A DNA stretch of 64,000 nucleotides from Lishizhenia tianjinensis (GTDB taxonomy: Bacteria > Bacteroidota > Bacteroidia > Flavobacteriales_D > Crocinitomicaceae): positions 266,537-330,536 of the forward strand of contig NZ_FPAS01000002.1 of NCBI RefSeq assembly GCF_900116425.1, in the 5' to 3' direction. Shown piece after piece: positions 1 to 9,183 of this stretch. Both the position numbers and the translations under genes were made by a program. Every line of letters starts with the position of its first letter. Position 1 is the stretch's first letter. The notes below the pieces were generated by a model that worked only from the letters and a program-made list of their open reading frames with translations, was not told the origin of the DNA and did no database searches.

Positions 1-1
1 A

Positions 2-2626
2 TTTGGTGTGCCTGTAGTAATGTTGGATGTTAAAAAACAGGCGGGAGAAAACTTGTTAGATGCATCTGAGAAAATTGAAAAAATCTTAGCAGACTGTAAA
101 GCAGATAAAACAATATCTCCAAGTATTGCTGTTTCAATTGCTAACGACCAATCGGATAAAACAAGAGATATGGTTTCTAACCTAGAAAACTCTATCATCT
201 TCGGTATCTTGTTGGTAGTTATCGTATTGTTATTCTTCTTAGGTGGTAGAAATGCAATGTTCGTAGGGGTGGCTATTCCACTTTCTATGTTCATGTCCTT
301 CCTTATACTTTCTGCCATGGGGGTTACCCTGAACGTAATGGTGTTATTCTCTTTAGTGCTTGCACTGGGTATGTTGGTTGATAACGGTATTGTGGTTGTA
401 GAAAACGTTTACCGTTTCATCGATGAAGAAAAAATGGATCCTTTCAAAGCTGCTATTTACGGTGTAGGTGAGGTAGCTTGGCCTATTATTGCATCAACAG
501 CAACCACTTTGGCAGCCTTTATTCCTTTGGCAATTTGGCCAGGTATCATGGGAGAATTTATGAAGTACTTACCGATTACTTTAATGATCGTATTAGGTTC
601 TTCTTTATTCGTAGCCTTAGTGATTAACCCTGTGCTTACCGCACTTTATATGAAAGTGGAAGAAGAAAAACCAAACCGTAAAAAAGCATTGATTACTGCT
701 GCAATATTCATTGTGTTAGGTATGCTTTCTATTTTTGGAGGAGCAATTGCCTTTGGTAATATATTAGCCTTGGTAGGTATAGTTATCTTGGTAAATATGT
801 TCTTTTTTGTTCCAGGAACGAAAACCTTCCAAGAGAAATTTTTACCGCGTTTAGAAAGAATGTATAAACGATTTTTGGAGTTTGCCTTACGAGGAAAAAA
901 TCCGATTTGGTTTATTGCTGGTACCATTATGCTTTTAGTAGTTTCATTAGGTTTAGTTCAAGCTTTTCAACCAAAAGTGGTATTCTTCCCAGAAAACCAA
1001 CCGAGTATGGTGCACGTGTATGTGAGTCACCCAATTGGTACGGATATTAAAGTAACCAACAGCACGGTAAGAGAGGTGGAAGCGCGCGTAAATACTTTAT
1101 TACAACCTTACTTTGCAGATACGGCTGGTGTTCCAAAAGATGAGCAAATTATTCAGTCAATCATTACTCAGGTAGGAGAAGGGGCTACCAACCCTCGTGA
1201 TATGTCAAGTATGGGAGCTACGCCGCACAAAGGAAAAGTTACTGTGAGTTTCGCGGAATTCCAATATAGAGATACAGTGGCTACATCTAACATCTTGAAA
1301 TTAATTCAAGAAGGAATGAAGGGACAGTTTACGGCTGAAATTGAAATCAGTGTAGATAAAAACCAAGATGGTCCGCCAATGGCTCCACCGATTAACATTG
1401 AAGTTACAGGTAAAGGAGATTACAAAGATGTTATCATCGAAGCAACGAAAATTAAAAACTTCCTAGACCGTAAAGCGGTAGAGGGTGTGGATAAATTGAA
1501 GTTGAATGTAGATGCTACGCGACCAGAGATTCCTATTGTTGTGGATAGAGATAAGGTGAGAAAACTAAACTCTTCAACAACGGCAGTAGGTATGGCTATA
1601 CGTAAAGCCTTGTTAGGTCAGGATATCTCAACCTATACCAAGGATGAAGAGACCTACGATATCGTTGTTCGTTTCAAGAAGGAAGACAGAGACAATTTAG
1701 ATGCCTTGTTGGATCAGAAATTAATTTTTAGAAACAACAAAGGACAAATACTTAGAATTCCTATTCGAAGCCTAATTGAAGATCCAGAGGAAAATATTTC
1801 TTACACGGCTGTGGTTCGTAAAGATCAAGTTCCTATGGTTGTTATTTCTTCGAACGCGGCCGAAGGTTACAATGGTAACGAGGTAGTAGAAGAGTTGAAA
1901 GGACACATGGGTGAATACTTAGAGGAAGGTATGTTGGCCTCAGGTGTTGAATTCAAATTTACAGGTCAGCAAGATGAGCAAGCAGAAGAATTAGCCTTCT
2001 TGTCGAAAGCCTTGTTAATTGCTGTATTCTTAATCTTATTGATTATCGTAACGCAGTTTAACTCTTTCTCAACGCCAGCAATTATCTTGTTTGCGGTAGT
2101 ACTTTCATTAATTGGGGTATTCCTTGGATTGGTAATTAGTGGTATGGACTTCGTAATTATCATGACCATGATTGGTATTATTGCGCTAGCAGGAGTTGTA
2201 GTAAATAATGCCATTGTATTGATAGACTACACCAACTTGCTTCGTGTGGAAAGACGTGAAGAATTAGGATTGACAGAATACGAACAATTGCCTTACAGTG
2301 AAGTTGTAAAAGCAACCGTTCGTGGTGGTGAAACAAGGTTGAGACCTGTATTGTTAACGGCAATCACAACCGTTTTAGGTTTGGTTCCTTTAGCTATTGG
2401 TTTAAATATAGATTTCGTTGGGTTGATTAACAATTACGATCCGAATATCTTTATTGGAGGTGATAACAACATTATGTTTGCTCCAATGAGTTGGACGATT
2501 ATTTTTGGATTGACCTTCGCTACTTTCTTAACCTTGATTATTGTACCTGCCATGTACTTGGTATTCTACAAATTCAAGTTGTGGATTTACAAAATCTTCA
2601 AATGGAAAATGAGAAGTAATATCTAA
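2..2626 (+). CDS. RND-family efflux permease, 5' end outside window
   Basis: Inner-membrane proton-driven resistance-nodulation-division pump subunit, which would work with a periplasmic adaptor and an outer-membrane channel. The reading frame is open to the first base of the window, so the N-terminal part (TM1 and much of the first porter domain) is missing. About 870 residues are visible. They include a block of membrane helices (visible residues 60-215) with the TM4 motif LGMLVDNGIVVVEN, a long soluble porter loop (about 320-660), and a second helix block with VVVNNAIVLIDY and GGETRLRPVLLTA, all typical of the AcrB/MexB-like HAE1 class. The second Asp of the usual TM4 DD pair is Asn here. 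I recall this variant from Bacteroidota pumps. Substrate cannot be told from the sequence. A strong terminator follows. Confidence 0.9.
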   Translation, partial: FGVPVVMLDVKKQAGENLLDASEKIEKILADCKADKTISPSIAVSIANDQSDKTRDMVSNLENSIIFGILLVVIVLLFFLGGRNAMFVGVAIPLSMFMSFLILSAMGVTLNVMVLFSLVLALGMLVDNGIVVVENVYRFIDEEKMDPFKAAIYGVGEVAWPIIASTATTLAAFIPLAIWPGIMGEFMKYLPITLMIVLGSSLFVALVINPVLTALYMKVEEEKPNRKKALITAAIFIVLGMLSIFGGAIAFGNILALVGIVILVNMFFFVPGTKTFQEKFLPRLERMYKRFLEFALRGKNPIWFIAGTIMLLVVSLGLVQAFQPKVVFFPENQPSMVHVYVSHPIGTDIKVTNSTVREVEARVNTLLQPYFADTAGVPKDEQIIQSIITQVGEGATNPRDMSSMGATPHKGKVTVSFAEFQYRDTVATSNILKLIQEGMKGQFTAEIEISVDKNQDGPPMAPPINIEVTGKGDYKDVIIEATKIKNFLDRKAVEGVDKLKLNVDATRPEIPIVVDRDKVRKLNSSTTAVGMAIRKALLGQDISTYTKDEETYDIVVRFKKEDRDNLDALLDQKLIFRNNKGQILRIPIRSLIEDPEENISYTAVVRKDQVPMVVISSNAAEGYNGNEVVEELKGHMGEYLEEGMLASGVEFKFTGQQDEQAEELAFLSKALLIAVFLILLIIVTQFNSFSTPAIILFAVVLSLIGVFLGLVISGMDFVIIMTMIGIIALAGVVVNNAIVLIDYTNLLRVERREELGLTEYEQLPYSEVVKATVRGGETRLRPVLLTAITTVLGLVPLAIGLNIDFVGLINNYDPNIFIGGDNNIMFAPMSWTIIFGLTFATFLTLIIVPAMYLVFYKFKLWIYKIFKWKMRSNI

Positions 2627-2644
2627 AGCAATCAAAAGATATCA

Positions 2645-2674
2645 AGCCCCTGCCCTTAGGTAGGGGCTTTTTTT
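2645..2674 (+). terminator. Rho-independent terminator after RND permease
   Basis: Perfect stem AGCCCCT/AGGGGCT followed by seven T residues, 18 bases after the permease stop. Confidence 0.9.
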
Positions 2675-2756
2675 ACGAATAATTTACAGTTGCACACGGA
2701 AAATTTAAGCTGCAATAAGTTCACAATGAATTTATTTAAACTTCATCTTAAATGCT

Positions 2757-2764
2757 TAAGTTTG
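2757..2764 (+). promoter_or_regulatory. -7 promoter box of the small lipoprotein
   Basis: TAAGTTTG matches the Bacteroidota -7 consensus TAnnTTTG and ends 25 bases before the ATG. The box sits in an imperfect inverted repeat (AAACTTCA ... AAGTTTGAAG), which could be an operator. That is inference. Confidence 0.45.
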
Positions 2765-2789
2765 AAGTAAACCAAAAACAATTAGTGTT

Positions 2790-3206
2790 ATGAAAAAAAT
2801 AATCATGCTAGCTGCTATCACCTTGGTAGCCGTTTCTTGTACGAAAGAACAAAGATCAGTAAACAAGTTAGAAGGTACTTGGACTTTAGACAAAATTGAA
2901 GAAAATGATGGTTCTGTAACTGTTACGGATAATGATCCAAATGGAGAAGTAACTTTTAACAAATGTAAATTAGCAAAGGATGAATTTTGTACTTATTCAT
3001 CTACCATTTCATACGAGTTTAACGGGAATACTTTTGAATTTTCTGATGCTGGAGAATACAGAGTCCAAGACGATGAAATTCAATTTAGAGAAGATGCTGA
3101 AGACAATTCTTACGACGTGGCGACGATCGAAGAATTAAAAAATAAAGAATTAGTCGTTTATCAAGCAGAGGATGAAGGCTACACGAGGCTATATTACATA
3201 AAGTAA
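2790..3206 (+). CDS. Lipocalin-like small lipoprotein
   Basis: 138-residue predicted lipoprotein. A short hydrophobic signal ends in a lipobox (LVAVSC, Cys at about 17) and is followed by a charged linker. The LEGTWTLDKIEE motif near residue 28 is the usual start of the lipocalin-like domain found in many Bacteroidota lipoproteins. The rest is acidic and beta-rich, and three further cysteines are visible (about 61, 69 and none after). It stands alone between two terminators, with its own -7 box. Function is unknown. The lipocalin-like call rests on one motif and overall size. Confidence 0.7.
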   Translation: MKKIIMLAAITLVAVSCTKEQRSVNKLEGTWTLDKIEENDGSVTVTDNDPNGEVTFNKCKLAKDEFCTYSSTISYEFNGNTFEFSDAGEYRVQDDEIQFREDAEDNSYDVATIEELKNKELVVYQAEDEGYTRLYYIK

Positions 3207-3227
3207 TTGGTGCATATACAGTAGATG

Positions 3228-3259
3228 AAGTGCGGCGAGAAATCGGCGCACTTTTTTTT
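3228..3259 (+). terminator. Terminator after lipoprotein
   Basis: AAGTGCG-GCGA / TCG-GCGCACTT stem closing a GAAA loop, followed by an eight-T run. Confidence 0.9.
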
Positions 3260-3289
3260 GCTTTAATTTTTAGCTTAAGCATTTAATTT

Positions 3290-3297
3290 TAAATTTG
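3290..3297 (+). promoter_or_regulatory. -7 promoter box of the large T9SS protein
   Basis: TAAATTTG fits TAnnTTTG and lies 21 bases upstream of the ATG at 3319. Confidence 0.4.
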
Positions 3298-3318
3298 TTA
3301 TGGTGCTAAAACTAAAAC

Positions 3319-6300
3319 ATGAAACTTATTAAACGCTTAACGCTCGCAATTGCTTGTGGTGTTCTCTCTGCTTTGGCCTTTGGTCAAACAACAGATTGGA
3401 GAACCTACAATTCACAAGCTCATCAAAATTTTTTCGATCTACAAGAGTCCTTCGAAGATGAATTTGGAGGCCAACCCTATATACCAGGCAAGGGAATAAA
3501 ACAATTCCGCAGGTGGGAATATTATTGGGAAAGTCGTGTAAACCCTGACGGTACTTTTCCAAGTCCAGGACATGTGCTCAATGAAATGCTCATGTACAGA
3601 GCGGCACATCCACAACCAAAATCATATGTAGCGGGAAGTGGAACATGGAGTTTGGTAGGGCCAAAATCTTTGCCTACAAATTTAACCGGACAGTTAAATG
3701 GGAATGGTAGATTAACCGCCATTGCCTTTCATCCTACGGATACAAATATCATTTACGTTGGAGCTCCAGCTGGAGGTTTTTGGAAAACAACAGACCATGG
3801 AGCAACATGGACAGAGTATTCTGGTGGATTAACGCGTTTGGGAGTGTCGAGTATAGTAGTTCACCCTACCCAGCCCGATACCATTTATATAGGAACTGGA
3901 GATAGAGATGCCGGGGATGCACCAGGATATGGTGTATGGCGCTCTACGGATGGTGGAGTAACATGGGCAGCCCACAACACAGGAATGGGGAATGTTACCG
4001 TCAATGAAATCATCATGAACCCCAACCATGCAGATAGTATGTACGCGGCGGCTTCAAATCAGAAAATTTATAGAACCACAAATGGTGGAGCCACTTGGAC
4101 GGCATCAACTACTTTGGGGATGAATCCAAAAGACATTGCCATACATCCAAGCAATCCAAACATCGTTTATGCCGCGGGTTCACAATTCCATAAATCTACC
4201 AATGGTGGTGCGAATTTTACACAAATTACAAGTGGAGTGCCTACAGGTGCTTCAAGGATAGCTGTTGCTGTTTCTGCGGATGAGCCCAACTGGGTCTATC
4301 TGTTAGCTGGAGATGGAAGTGGATTGATGGGGATATATAGATCTTCAAATTCTGGAGTTTCCTTCGCGGTTAGAAGTACTTCTCCAAATATCTTAGGTTA
4401 CCCAACGGATGGTTCTGATACGCGTTCGCAAGCATGGTATGATTTGGTTTTGGCAGCAAACCCTTTGGACGCAGATGAAATTTATACAGGAGGAATAAAT
4501 ATTTGGAAGTCAACCGATGGAGGGATGACCTTAAATTGTGCTTCTTACTGGGTAGGTACACAAGGAAGTATAGATGGTGTACACGCCGATCAACACGTTT
4601 TGGAATTTTCTCCGCACAACAACATCCTATACAATGGGAATGATGGAGGTATTTATTTTACCCAAGATGATGGGGTAAATTGGACTGATATTTCGAGCGG
4701 ACTCGCCATTGCTCAAATCTATAAAATTGGGGTGTCGCAACAAACCAAAGATTTGGCCATAACAGGTTTTCAAGACAATGGAACAGGTTACGCTACAGGG
4801 GCAAATGCTTTTTATACAGTTATCGGAGGAGATGGTATGGAGTGTATCATAGATCCAACCGACGATAATTTTATGTATGGAGCTTTGTACTACGGTAATA
4901 TTCGTAGATCTACCAACGGTGGAAACAACTTTTCAAACATTTCTAACGCCATTTCTGAAGATGGTGCCTGGGTTACGCCTTATAAGTTAGATCCCAACAA
5001 TTCGAACACGATGTTGGTGGGGATGGAAAACATGTGGAGAAGCACCAATGTGAAAACTACTGCAAGCTTTACCCAAATCAGTACTTTTTCAGGAACTCAA
5101 AAAATTAGAGATATAGCCATTGCTCCTTCTAATAGTGATGTGGTCTATGTTTCAAGAAGAGATAATAAACTTTGGAAATCTACCAATGCAACATCTGCTT
5201 CACCTACTTGGACAGATTTAGCGAGTTTGCCGATTAACAATGAACCGGCCGACATAGAAATAGACCCAACAGATCCCAACCACGTTTTTATTGCGCTCAA
5301 CAATAACATTTACGAGTCGAACAACGGTGGAGCTTCTTGGGTAGACATTTCTGGAACTTTGCCTAACATCGCTTTGAATACGATAGTTATTGATCATGCA
5401 AGTTCTGTAAACGCCATGTACGTTGGAATGGATGTGGGGGTGTATTACATAGATGATAATCTAACAGACTGGGTTTCTTACCAAACCAATTTACCAAGTT
5501 GTGAGGTAACAGAATTGGAAATTCAATACGATAATGTAAACTGTGGTGGGCAGCTTTTGGCAGGTACTTACGGACAAGGTTTGTGGAAAAGTGATTTGAA
5601 AGATCCTGGAAACTTGGCTCCCGTAGCTTGTTTTACGTCAACATCAGCAACAGCTTGTGAAGGAACAGTAGTTCAATTTACAGATTTATCCAACTTTACC
5701 CCTACGAGTTGGTCGTGGAGTATTTCGCCAGCAACACATCAATATACCAATGGAACAACTGCAAGCTCGCAACATCCAGAAGTGATTTTTGGTGCTGGAA
5801 CCTATACCGTGAGTTTAACAGTAACCAATGCACAAGGTACAGATGTAGAAACAAAAACGGCTTACCTCACAGTAGGGACGGCAGATTATCCGTGTGCCTA
5901 CAACGAAGATTTTGAGGCTGAAACTGCATGTGCAACGACCACCAATTGTGGAGTTACCGTTTGTGGTTTAGCTTCGAATTGGGTCAATTTAACCAATGGA
6001 TCTGAAGACGATATAGATTGGAGAGTAGATGCTGGAGGTACGCCTTCTGCAGGAACTGGACCAAGCGTGGATAATACTACAGGTACAGCAACGGGTAAAT
6101 ATGTTTACTTGGAAGCTTCGAACGGTTGTTTCCAAAACACAGCAATTCTAGAATCAAGTTGTATCAAATTAACACAGGCCTATAACTTTAGTTTTGCCTA
6201 CCACATGTTTGGGACTCATATGGGAAAAATTCATGTCGATTTGTTCTACAACAACGAATGGCATGAAGATTATGTTCCAGAACTTACAGGAAATCAAGGT

Positions 6301-7818
6301 GACCAATGGTTGACACAAACCGTAGATTTATCAGCACATCAAGGAGAAACGGTGAAGCTAAGAATTAGAGGAAGAACAGGTTGGGATTTTGAATCAGATA
6401 TTGCCATAGATGACATCATGTTTACCCCAATACTTGGAACACCAACTTTGGCAACAGCTTGTGATACCTACACCTCTCCTAGTGGAAATTACGTGTGGAA
6501 TACAACTGGGATTTACACAGATACTATAACAGGAGCCGGAGGTTGTGATAGTTTGGTGGCGATAGATTTAACCGTTTTAGGAGCGGATAATACAACAGAA
6601 AACATCACTTCTTGTGGTAATTACATTTGGCCTGCAAACGGACAAATGTACACGAGTGATGGAAGTTATTCTACCACCCTTACCAATGTAAATGGATGTG
6701 ATAGCGTTGCGAACCTCAATTTAACCATAAGTACCGCGGCATCTAGTACGCAGAATGAAAATGTATGTTCGTCGTACACGTGGCCATTAAATGGTTTAAC
6801 CTATACCACAAGTGGAACGCATTCGGTTACGGTAACAAGTATTTCGGGTTGTGATTCAACCGTTACTTTAAACCTAACAGTGGCGCAACCTACAACGGCT
6901 ACCCAACAAATTACCAATTGTGATGCGTATGTATGGCCGGTAAACGGACAAACCTATAACACTTCAGGTAATTATACAGCAGTAATTCCAAATGCTGCAG
7001 GATGTGATAGCACCATAACTTTACAGTTAACCATAAACCCAGCGGCTACCACCACACAAACAGAAATGGCCTGTGGGTCTTATGTATGGGCGGCAAATAA
7101 CCAGTCTTACACGAGCTCTGGTCTTTACACGGCATCTTTACAAACCGTGAATGGTTGTGATTCTTTAGTAACACTAGATTTGCAAGTAAATCCAGCCTAT
7201 AACTTTACAGAAACGGTGAATTACTGCGGAGACTATACATGGGTAGAAGATGGAAATACCTATAGCGCAACAGGTGTATATACCACAACTTACACTTCTG
7301 TGTTTGGTTGTGATTCTGTAAGAACGCTGGATCTATTTATAGAAGATGTAGACGCCGTGGTTACCCAATCAAACGATATAACCTTGAACACCTTTGCAGG
7401 CGGAAGTTTACAATACCAATGGGTAGACTGTAACAACAATTACGCACCTATTGCTGGAGAAACTGGGTCTACTTTTGTGGCAACGGCCAATGGTAGTTAT
7501 GCCCTAATTGCAACCGGACAAAACTGTTCAGATACTTCTGAGTGTTTTGTAATTTCAACCATAGCTACAGATGAGGTAGATGCATTTGAATTTAACATTT
7601 ACCCGAATCCAGTGAGTGATAAATTGTTCATTACCCTTCCAACAGAGCAAGGTCCGGTAACTGCACGCTTGTTCGATGCCAAAGGAGCGCTGGTAGAAAG
7701 TTTCAACTTTGAGAACGGACAAAAAATAGAAATGCTCTTTCCTTACGCAAAAGGAGTTTACACCTTAGAATTACAAGTAGACGGAAAAGTAGTTTCTGAG
7801 AAGATAATTAAACAGTAA
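3319..7818 (+). CDS. T9SS-exported protein with beta-propeller, PKD, MAM-like domain and Cys repeats
   Basis: 1499-residue secreted surface protein. In order: a signal peptide (about 1-22, ending AFGQT); a long sortilin/BNR-like propeller (about 85-770) with repeated WKSTDGG, YRTTNGGATW and IYVG-type blades; a PKD domain (about 785-865); a MAM/jelly-roll-like segment (about 870-1040, starting NEDFE and ending IAIDDIMF); six tandem repeats of about 45-55 residues (about 1045-1335), each with an early Cys, W, a G-Y pair and a closing GCDS; and a C-terminal type A sorting domain from about 1427 (FNIYPNPVSDKL to SEKIIKQ). The sorting domain implies export across the outer membrane by T9SS and surface attachment or release. 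Propeller plus PKD proteins are often peptidases or adhesins, but I see no catalytic motif, so adhesin or binding protein is the safer inference. Confidence 0.88.
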   Translation: MKLIKRLTLAIACGVLSALAFGQTTDWRTYNSQAHQNFFDLQESFEDEFGGQPYIPGKGIKQFRRWEYYWESRVNPDGTFPSPGHVLNEMLMYRAAHPQPKSYVAGSGTWSLVGPKSLPTNLTGQLNGNGRLTAIAFHPTDTNIIYVGAPAGGFWKTTDHGATWTEYSGGLTRLGVSSIVVHPTQPDTIYIGTGDRDAGDAPGYGVWRSTDGGVTWAAHNTGMGNVTVNEIIMNPNHADSMYAAASNQKIYRTTNGGATWTASTTLGMNPKDIAIHPSNPNIVYAAGSQFHKSTNGGANFTQITSGVPTGASRIAVAVSADEPNWVYLLAGDGSGLMGIYRSSNSGVSFAVRSTSPNILGYPTDGSDTRSQAWYDLVLAANPLDADEIYTGGINIWKSTDGGMTLNCASYWVGTQGSIDGVHADQHVLEFSPHNNILYNGNDGGIYFTQDDGVNWTDISSGLAIAQIYKIGVSQQTKDLAITGFQDNGTGYATGANAFYTVIGGDGMECIIDPTDDNFMYGALYYGNIRRSTNGGNNFSNISNAISEDGAWVTPYKLDPNNSNTMLVGMENMWRSTNVKTTASFTQISTFSGTQKIRDIAIAPSNSDVVYVSRRDNKLWKSTNATSASPTWTDLASLPINNEPADIEIDPTDPNHVFIALNNNIYESNNGGASWVDISGTLPNIALNTIVIDHASSVNAMYVGMDVGVYYIDDNLTDWVSYQTNLPSCEVTELEIQYDNVNCGGQLLAGTYGQGLWKSDLKDPGNLAPVACFTSTSATACEGTVVQFTDLSNFTPTSWSWSISPATHQYTNGTTASSQHPEVIFGAGTYTVSLTVTNAQGTDVETKTAYLTVGTADYPCAYNEDFEAETACATTTNCGVTVCGLASNWVNLTNGSEDDIDWRVDAGGTPSAGTGPSVDNTTGTATGKYVYLEASNGCFQNTAILESSCIKLTQAYNFSFAYHMFGTHMGKIHVDLFYNNEWHEDYVPELTGNQGDQWLTQTVDLSAHQGETVKLRIRGRTGWDFESDIAIDDIMFTPILGTPTLATACDTYTSPSGNYVWNTTGIYTDTITGAGGCDSLVAIDLTVLGADNTTENITSCGNYIWPANGQMYTSDGSYSTTLTNVNGCDSVANLNLTISTAASSTQNENVCSSYTWPLNGLTYTTSGTHSVTVTSISGCDSTVTLNLTVAQPTTATQQITNCDAYVWPVNGQTYNTSGNYTAVIPNAAGCDSTITLQLTINPAATTTQTEMACGSYVWAANNQSYTSSGLYTASLQTVNGCDSLVTLDLQVNPAYNFTETVNYCGDYTWVEDGNTYSATGVYTTTYTSVFGCDSVRTLDLFIEDVDAVVTQSNDITLNTFAGGSLQYQWVDCNNNYAPIAGETGSTFVATANGSYALIATGQNCSDTSECFVISTIATDEVDAFEFNIYPNPVSDKLFITLPTEQGPVTARLFDAKGALVESFNFENGQKIEMLFPYAKGVYTLELQVDGKVVSEKIIKQ

Positions 7819-7832
7819 AAGTTTTGGCTGCC

Positions 7833-7862
7833 TTCCGATTGGCTTTTCAAAAGCCATCGGAA
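7833..7862. other. Strong stem-loop downstream of T9SS gene
   Basis: TTCCGATTGGCTTTT faces AAAAGCCATCGGAA across one base, with a single bulge. There is no T-run, so it is not a simple terminator. It could be a processing or mRNA-stabilising hairpin. Confidence 0.55.
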
Positions 7863-7907
7863 CCGCACCATACGCTAAACGCTTCGGCGGTAAAGTAATA
7901 AAAAGAT

Positions 7908-7953
7908 AACGCTACATCTGGCTTCCTCTGGTCGCCCGTGTAGCGTTTTTTTT
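7908..7953 (+). terminator. Terminator of the 1499-residue T9SS gene
   Basis: AACGCTACA pairs perfectly with TGTAGCGTT and is followed by a T-run. The apical loop contains CTTCCTCTGGTCG, which matches the loop of the two 143-bp hairpin elements at 36.2 and 46.0 kb (see findings). Confidence 0.85.
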
Positions 7954-8010
7954 ATGTACTTTCCCTCCTGCAGGGTACCGCTGCTGTTGCTTGCAGAAAA
8001 ATTCTAAGCA

Positions 8011-8043
8011 AAAAAAGGGAGACCACCGAAGTAATCTCCCTTT
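8011..8043 (-). terminator. Terminator of the DUF3108 gene
   Basis: On the minus strand AAAGGGAGA pairs with TCTCCCTTT and runs into T residues, 25 bases beyond the stop codon. Confidence 0.85.
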
Positions 8044-8067
8044 CCATACGCGTTAACATATTTGGTT

Positions 8068-8850
8068 TTATTTTTTGGCAAGCTCGTGTTTCAAGCCTTC
8101 CCATTCTACAAGGTGCATCTTTATGCTACCTACTGCTATTTTCGCCTTTACTAAAACTGGAATTCTGTTGCCGTCATTAGTTACCCAGAACTCTACGTCT
8201 TCTTCGTTTTTAAAGTAACGTCCTTCTTGTACTACGGGTACGAACTTCATACATTCAAATTCTCCTTTTCTAATTTTTATGGTTTCTACCCCCTTGTATT
8301 TCATTTTCAAAGGCCAAAGTTCACCGTCCATAAAACAATCGAAAGTAGTTACTTGGTTCACTTTCATGTTTTCAAAATCCAAGGTTCTGGCGTGGTAGAA
8401 AGCAGAAATCATATCTTGTACGCCCAGCGGGACTTTTACAGTTTTCTCACCCGTATTTACCGTTTGCTTGTCTTGTCTAAAATCGTACTTCTGGTTAATC
8501 GTATATCCACCTTCGTTAACATCTCTTATAAACTCCCAAGGAAAAGCTCCTTCTTGGTCCATGTAACTTTGGTAAAGGTCTTCTACTTTGTAAAATGCTG
8601 TAAATGCTCCTAAAGATCTACCTTCTCCTTTCATATGGTAGAGTTTCCTACCCGTTGGAGATTTTTTTGAGGTTTCGTTTACCGTCAAGATGGCTTCACC
8701 TGCATCAACAAAACCATAACTTACTCTATATCTTAATCGTTCTCCTGCTTCAAAACTTTTGCTCTTTGCTGTGGGATATTTAACGGTAGTGGCACTTACC
8801 AAGCCCAAGCCTAAACTCAAAACGATAGCTGCACCCAATGTCCATTTCAT
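8068..8850 (-). CDS. DUF3108 domain-containing periplasmic protein
   Basis: 260 residues with a signal peptide (about 1-20). The motif FEAGERLRYRVSYGFVDAGEA follows, which is the typical opening of DUF3108 proteins, and the rest keeps their beta-rich pattern (for example GVQDMISAFYHAR near 140 and ECMKF near 205). The family is exported, of unknown function, and common in Bacteroidota and Proteobacteria. A role at the cell envelope is only an inference. The gene is monocistronic, facing away from tlyA, with its own terminator. The start follows from the signal peptide. Confidence 0.85.
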   Translation of the reverse strand: MKWTLGAAIVLSLGLGLVSATTVKYPTAKSKSFEAGERLRYRVSYGFVDAGEAILTVNETSKKSPTGRKLYHMKGEGRSLGAFTAFYKVEDLYQSYMDQEGAFPWEFIRDVNEGGYTINQKYDFRQDKQTVNTGEKTVKVPLGVQDMISAFYHARTLDFENMKVNQVTTFDCFMDGELWPLKMKYKGVETIKIRKGEFECMKFVPVVQEGRYFKNEEDVEFWVTNDGNRIPVLVKAKIAVGSIKMHLVEWEGLKHELAKK

Positions 8851-9157
8851 ATTTTCAAGTTTTTGTGTTCAAGGACTATAACGCAAAATCTTTGCCATTA
8901 TTAATTCAAAATTTAAAAATCAAAATTCAAAAAGATTGTTGTGTGTGGGATATGATGAATTTAACCACAAAGGACACAATGCTTTTCACAGAGTGCACAG
9001 GGGACGTATTATTTTCACCTTCTTTAAATCTTTAAATAAGAGCCGCAGGCTCGTGCTTAAATTTTTAAATCCCTCAAATCATTCAAATCATTCAAATCTC
9101 TCGAATCCCTCAAATTTTAACTTTTCAAACCACCACCCACCTTTCACTCCTTTGTGT
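8851..9157. other. Intergenic region with palindromic repeat and ATTCAAAT-rich stretch
   Basis: No gene is supported here. The segment holds a palindromic repeat (9021-9070) and low-complexity runs of the word ATTCAAAT (about 9075-9115), then the tlyA promoter. Confidence 0.6.
9021..9070. repeat. AT-armed palindromic repeat, copy 1
   Basis: Arms rich in TTTAAAT flank the GC stem GAGCC-GCA-GGCTC. In reverse complement it aligns with 60412-60463 over the flanking blocks ATTTAAGCAC and TTATTTAAA, while the stem itself differs but stays paired. Confidence 0.6.
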
Positions 9158-9165
9158 TACCTTTG
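9158..9165 (+). promoter_or_regulatory. tlyA: -7 promoter box of tlyA
   Basis: TACCTTTG is a perfect TAnnTTTG. It lies between the two possible GTG starts and therefore favours the downstream one at 9184. Confidence 0.6.
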
Positions 9166-9183
9166 CAGTCTAAAAGCAACAAA

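Noticed and set aside
9060-9120. Coding sequence in the ATTCAAAT-rich stretch
   Set aside because: Open frames here come from a low-complexity repeated word, with no recognisable protein features.
9154-9183. Upstream GTG start of tlyA
   Set aside because: The -7 box at 9158-9165 lies downstream of this codon, and the extra residues are not part of the S4 domain.
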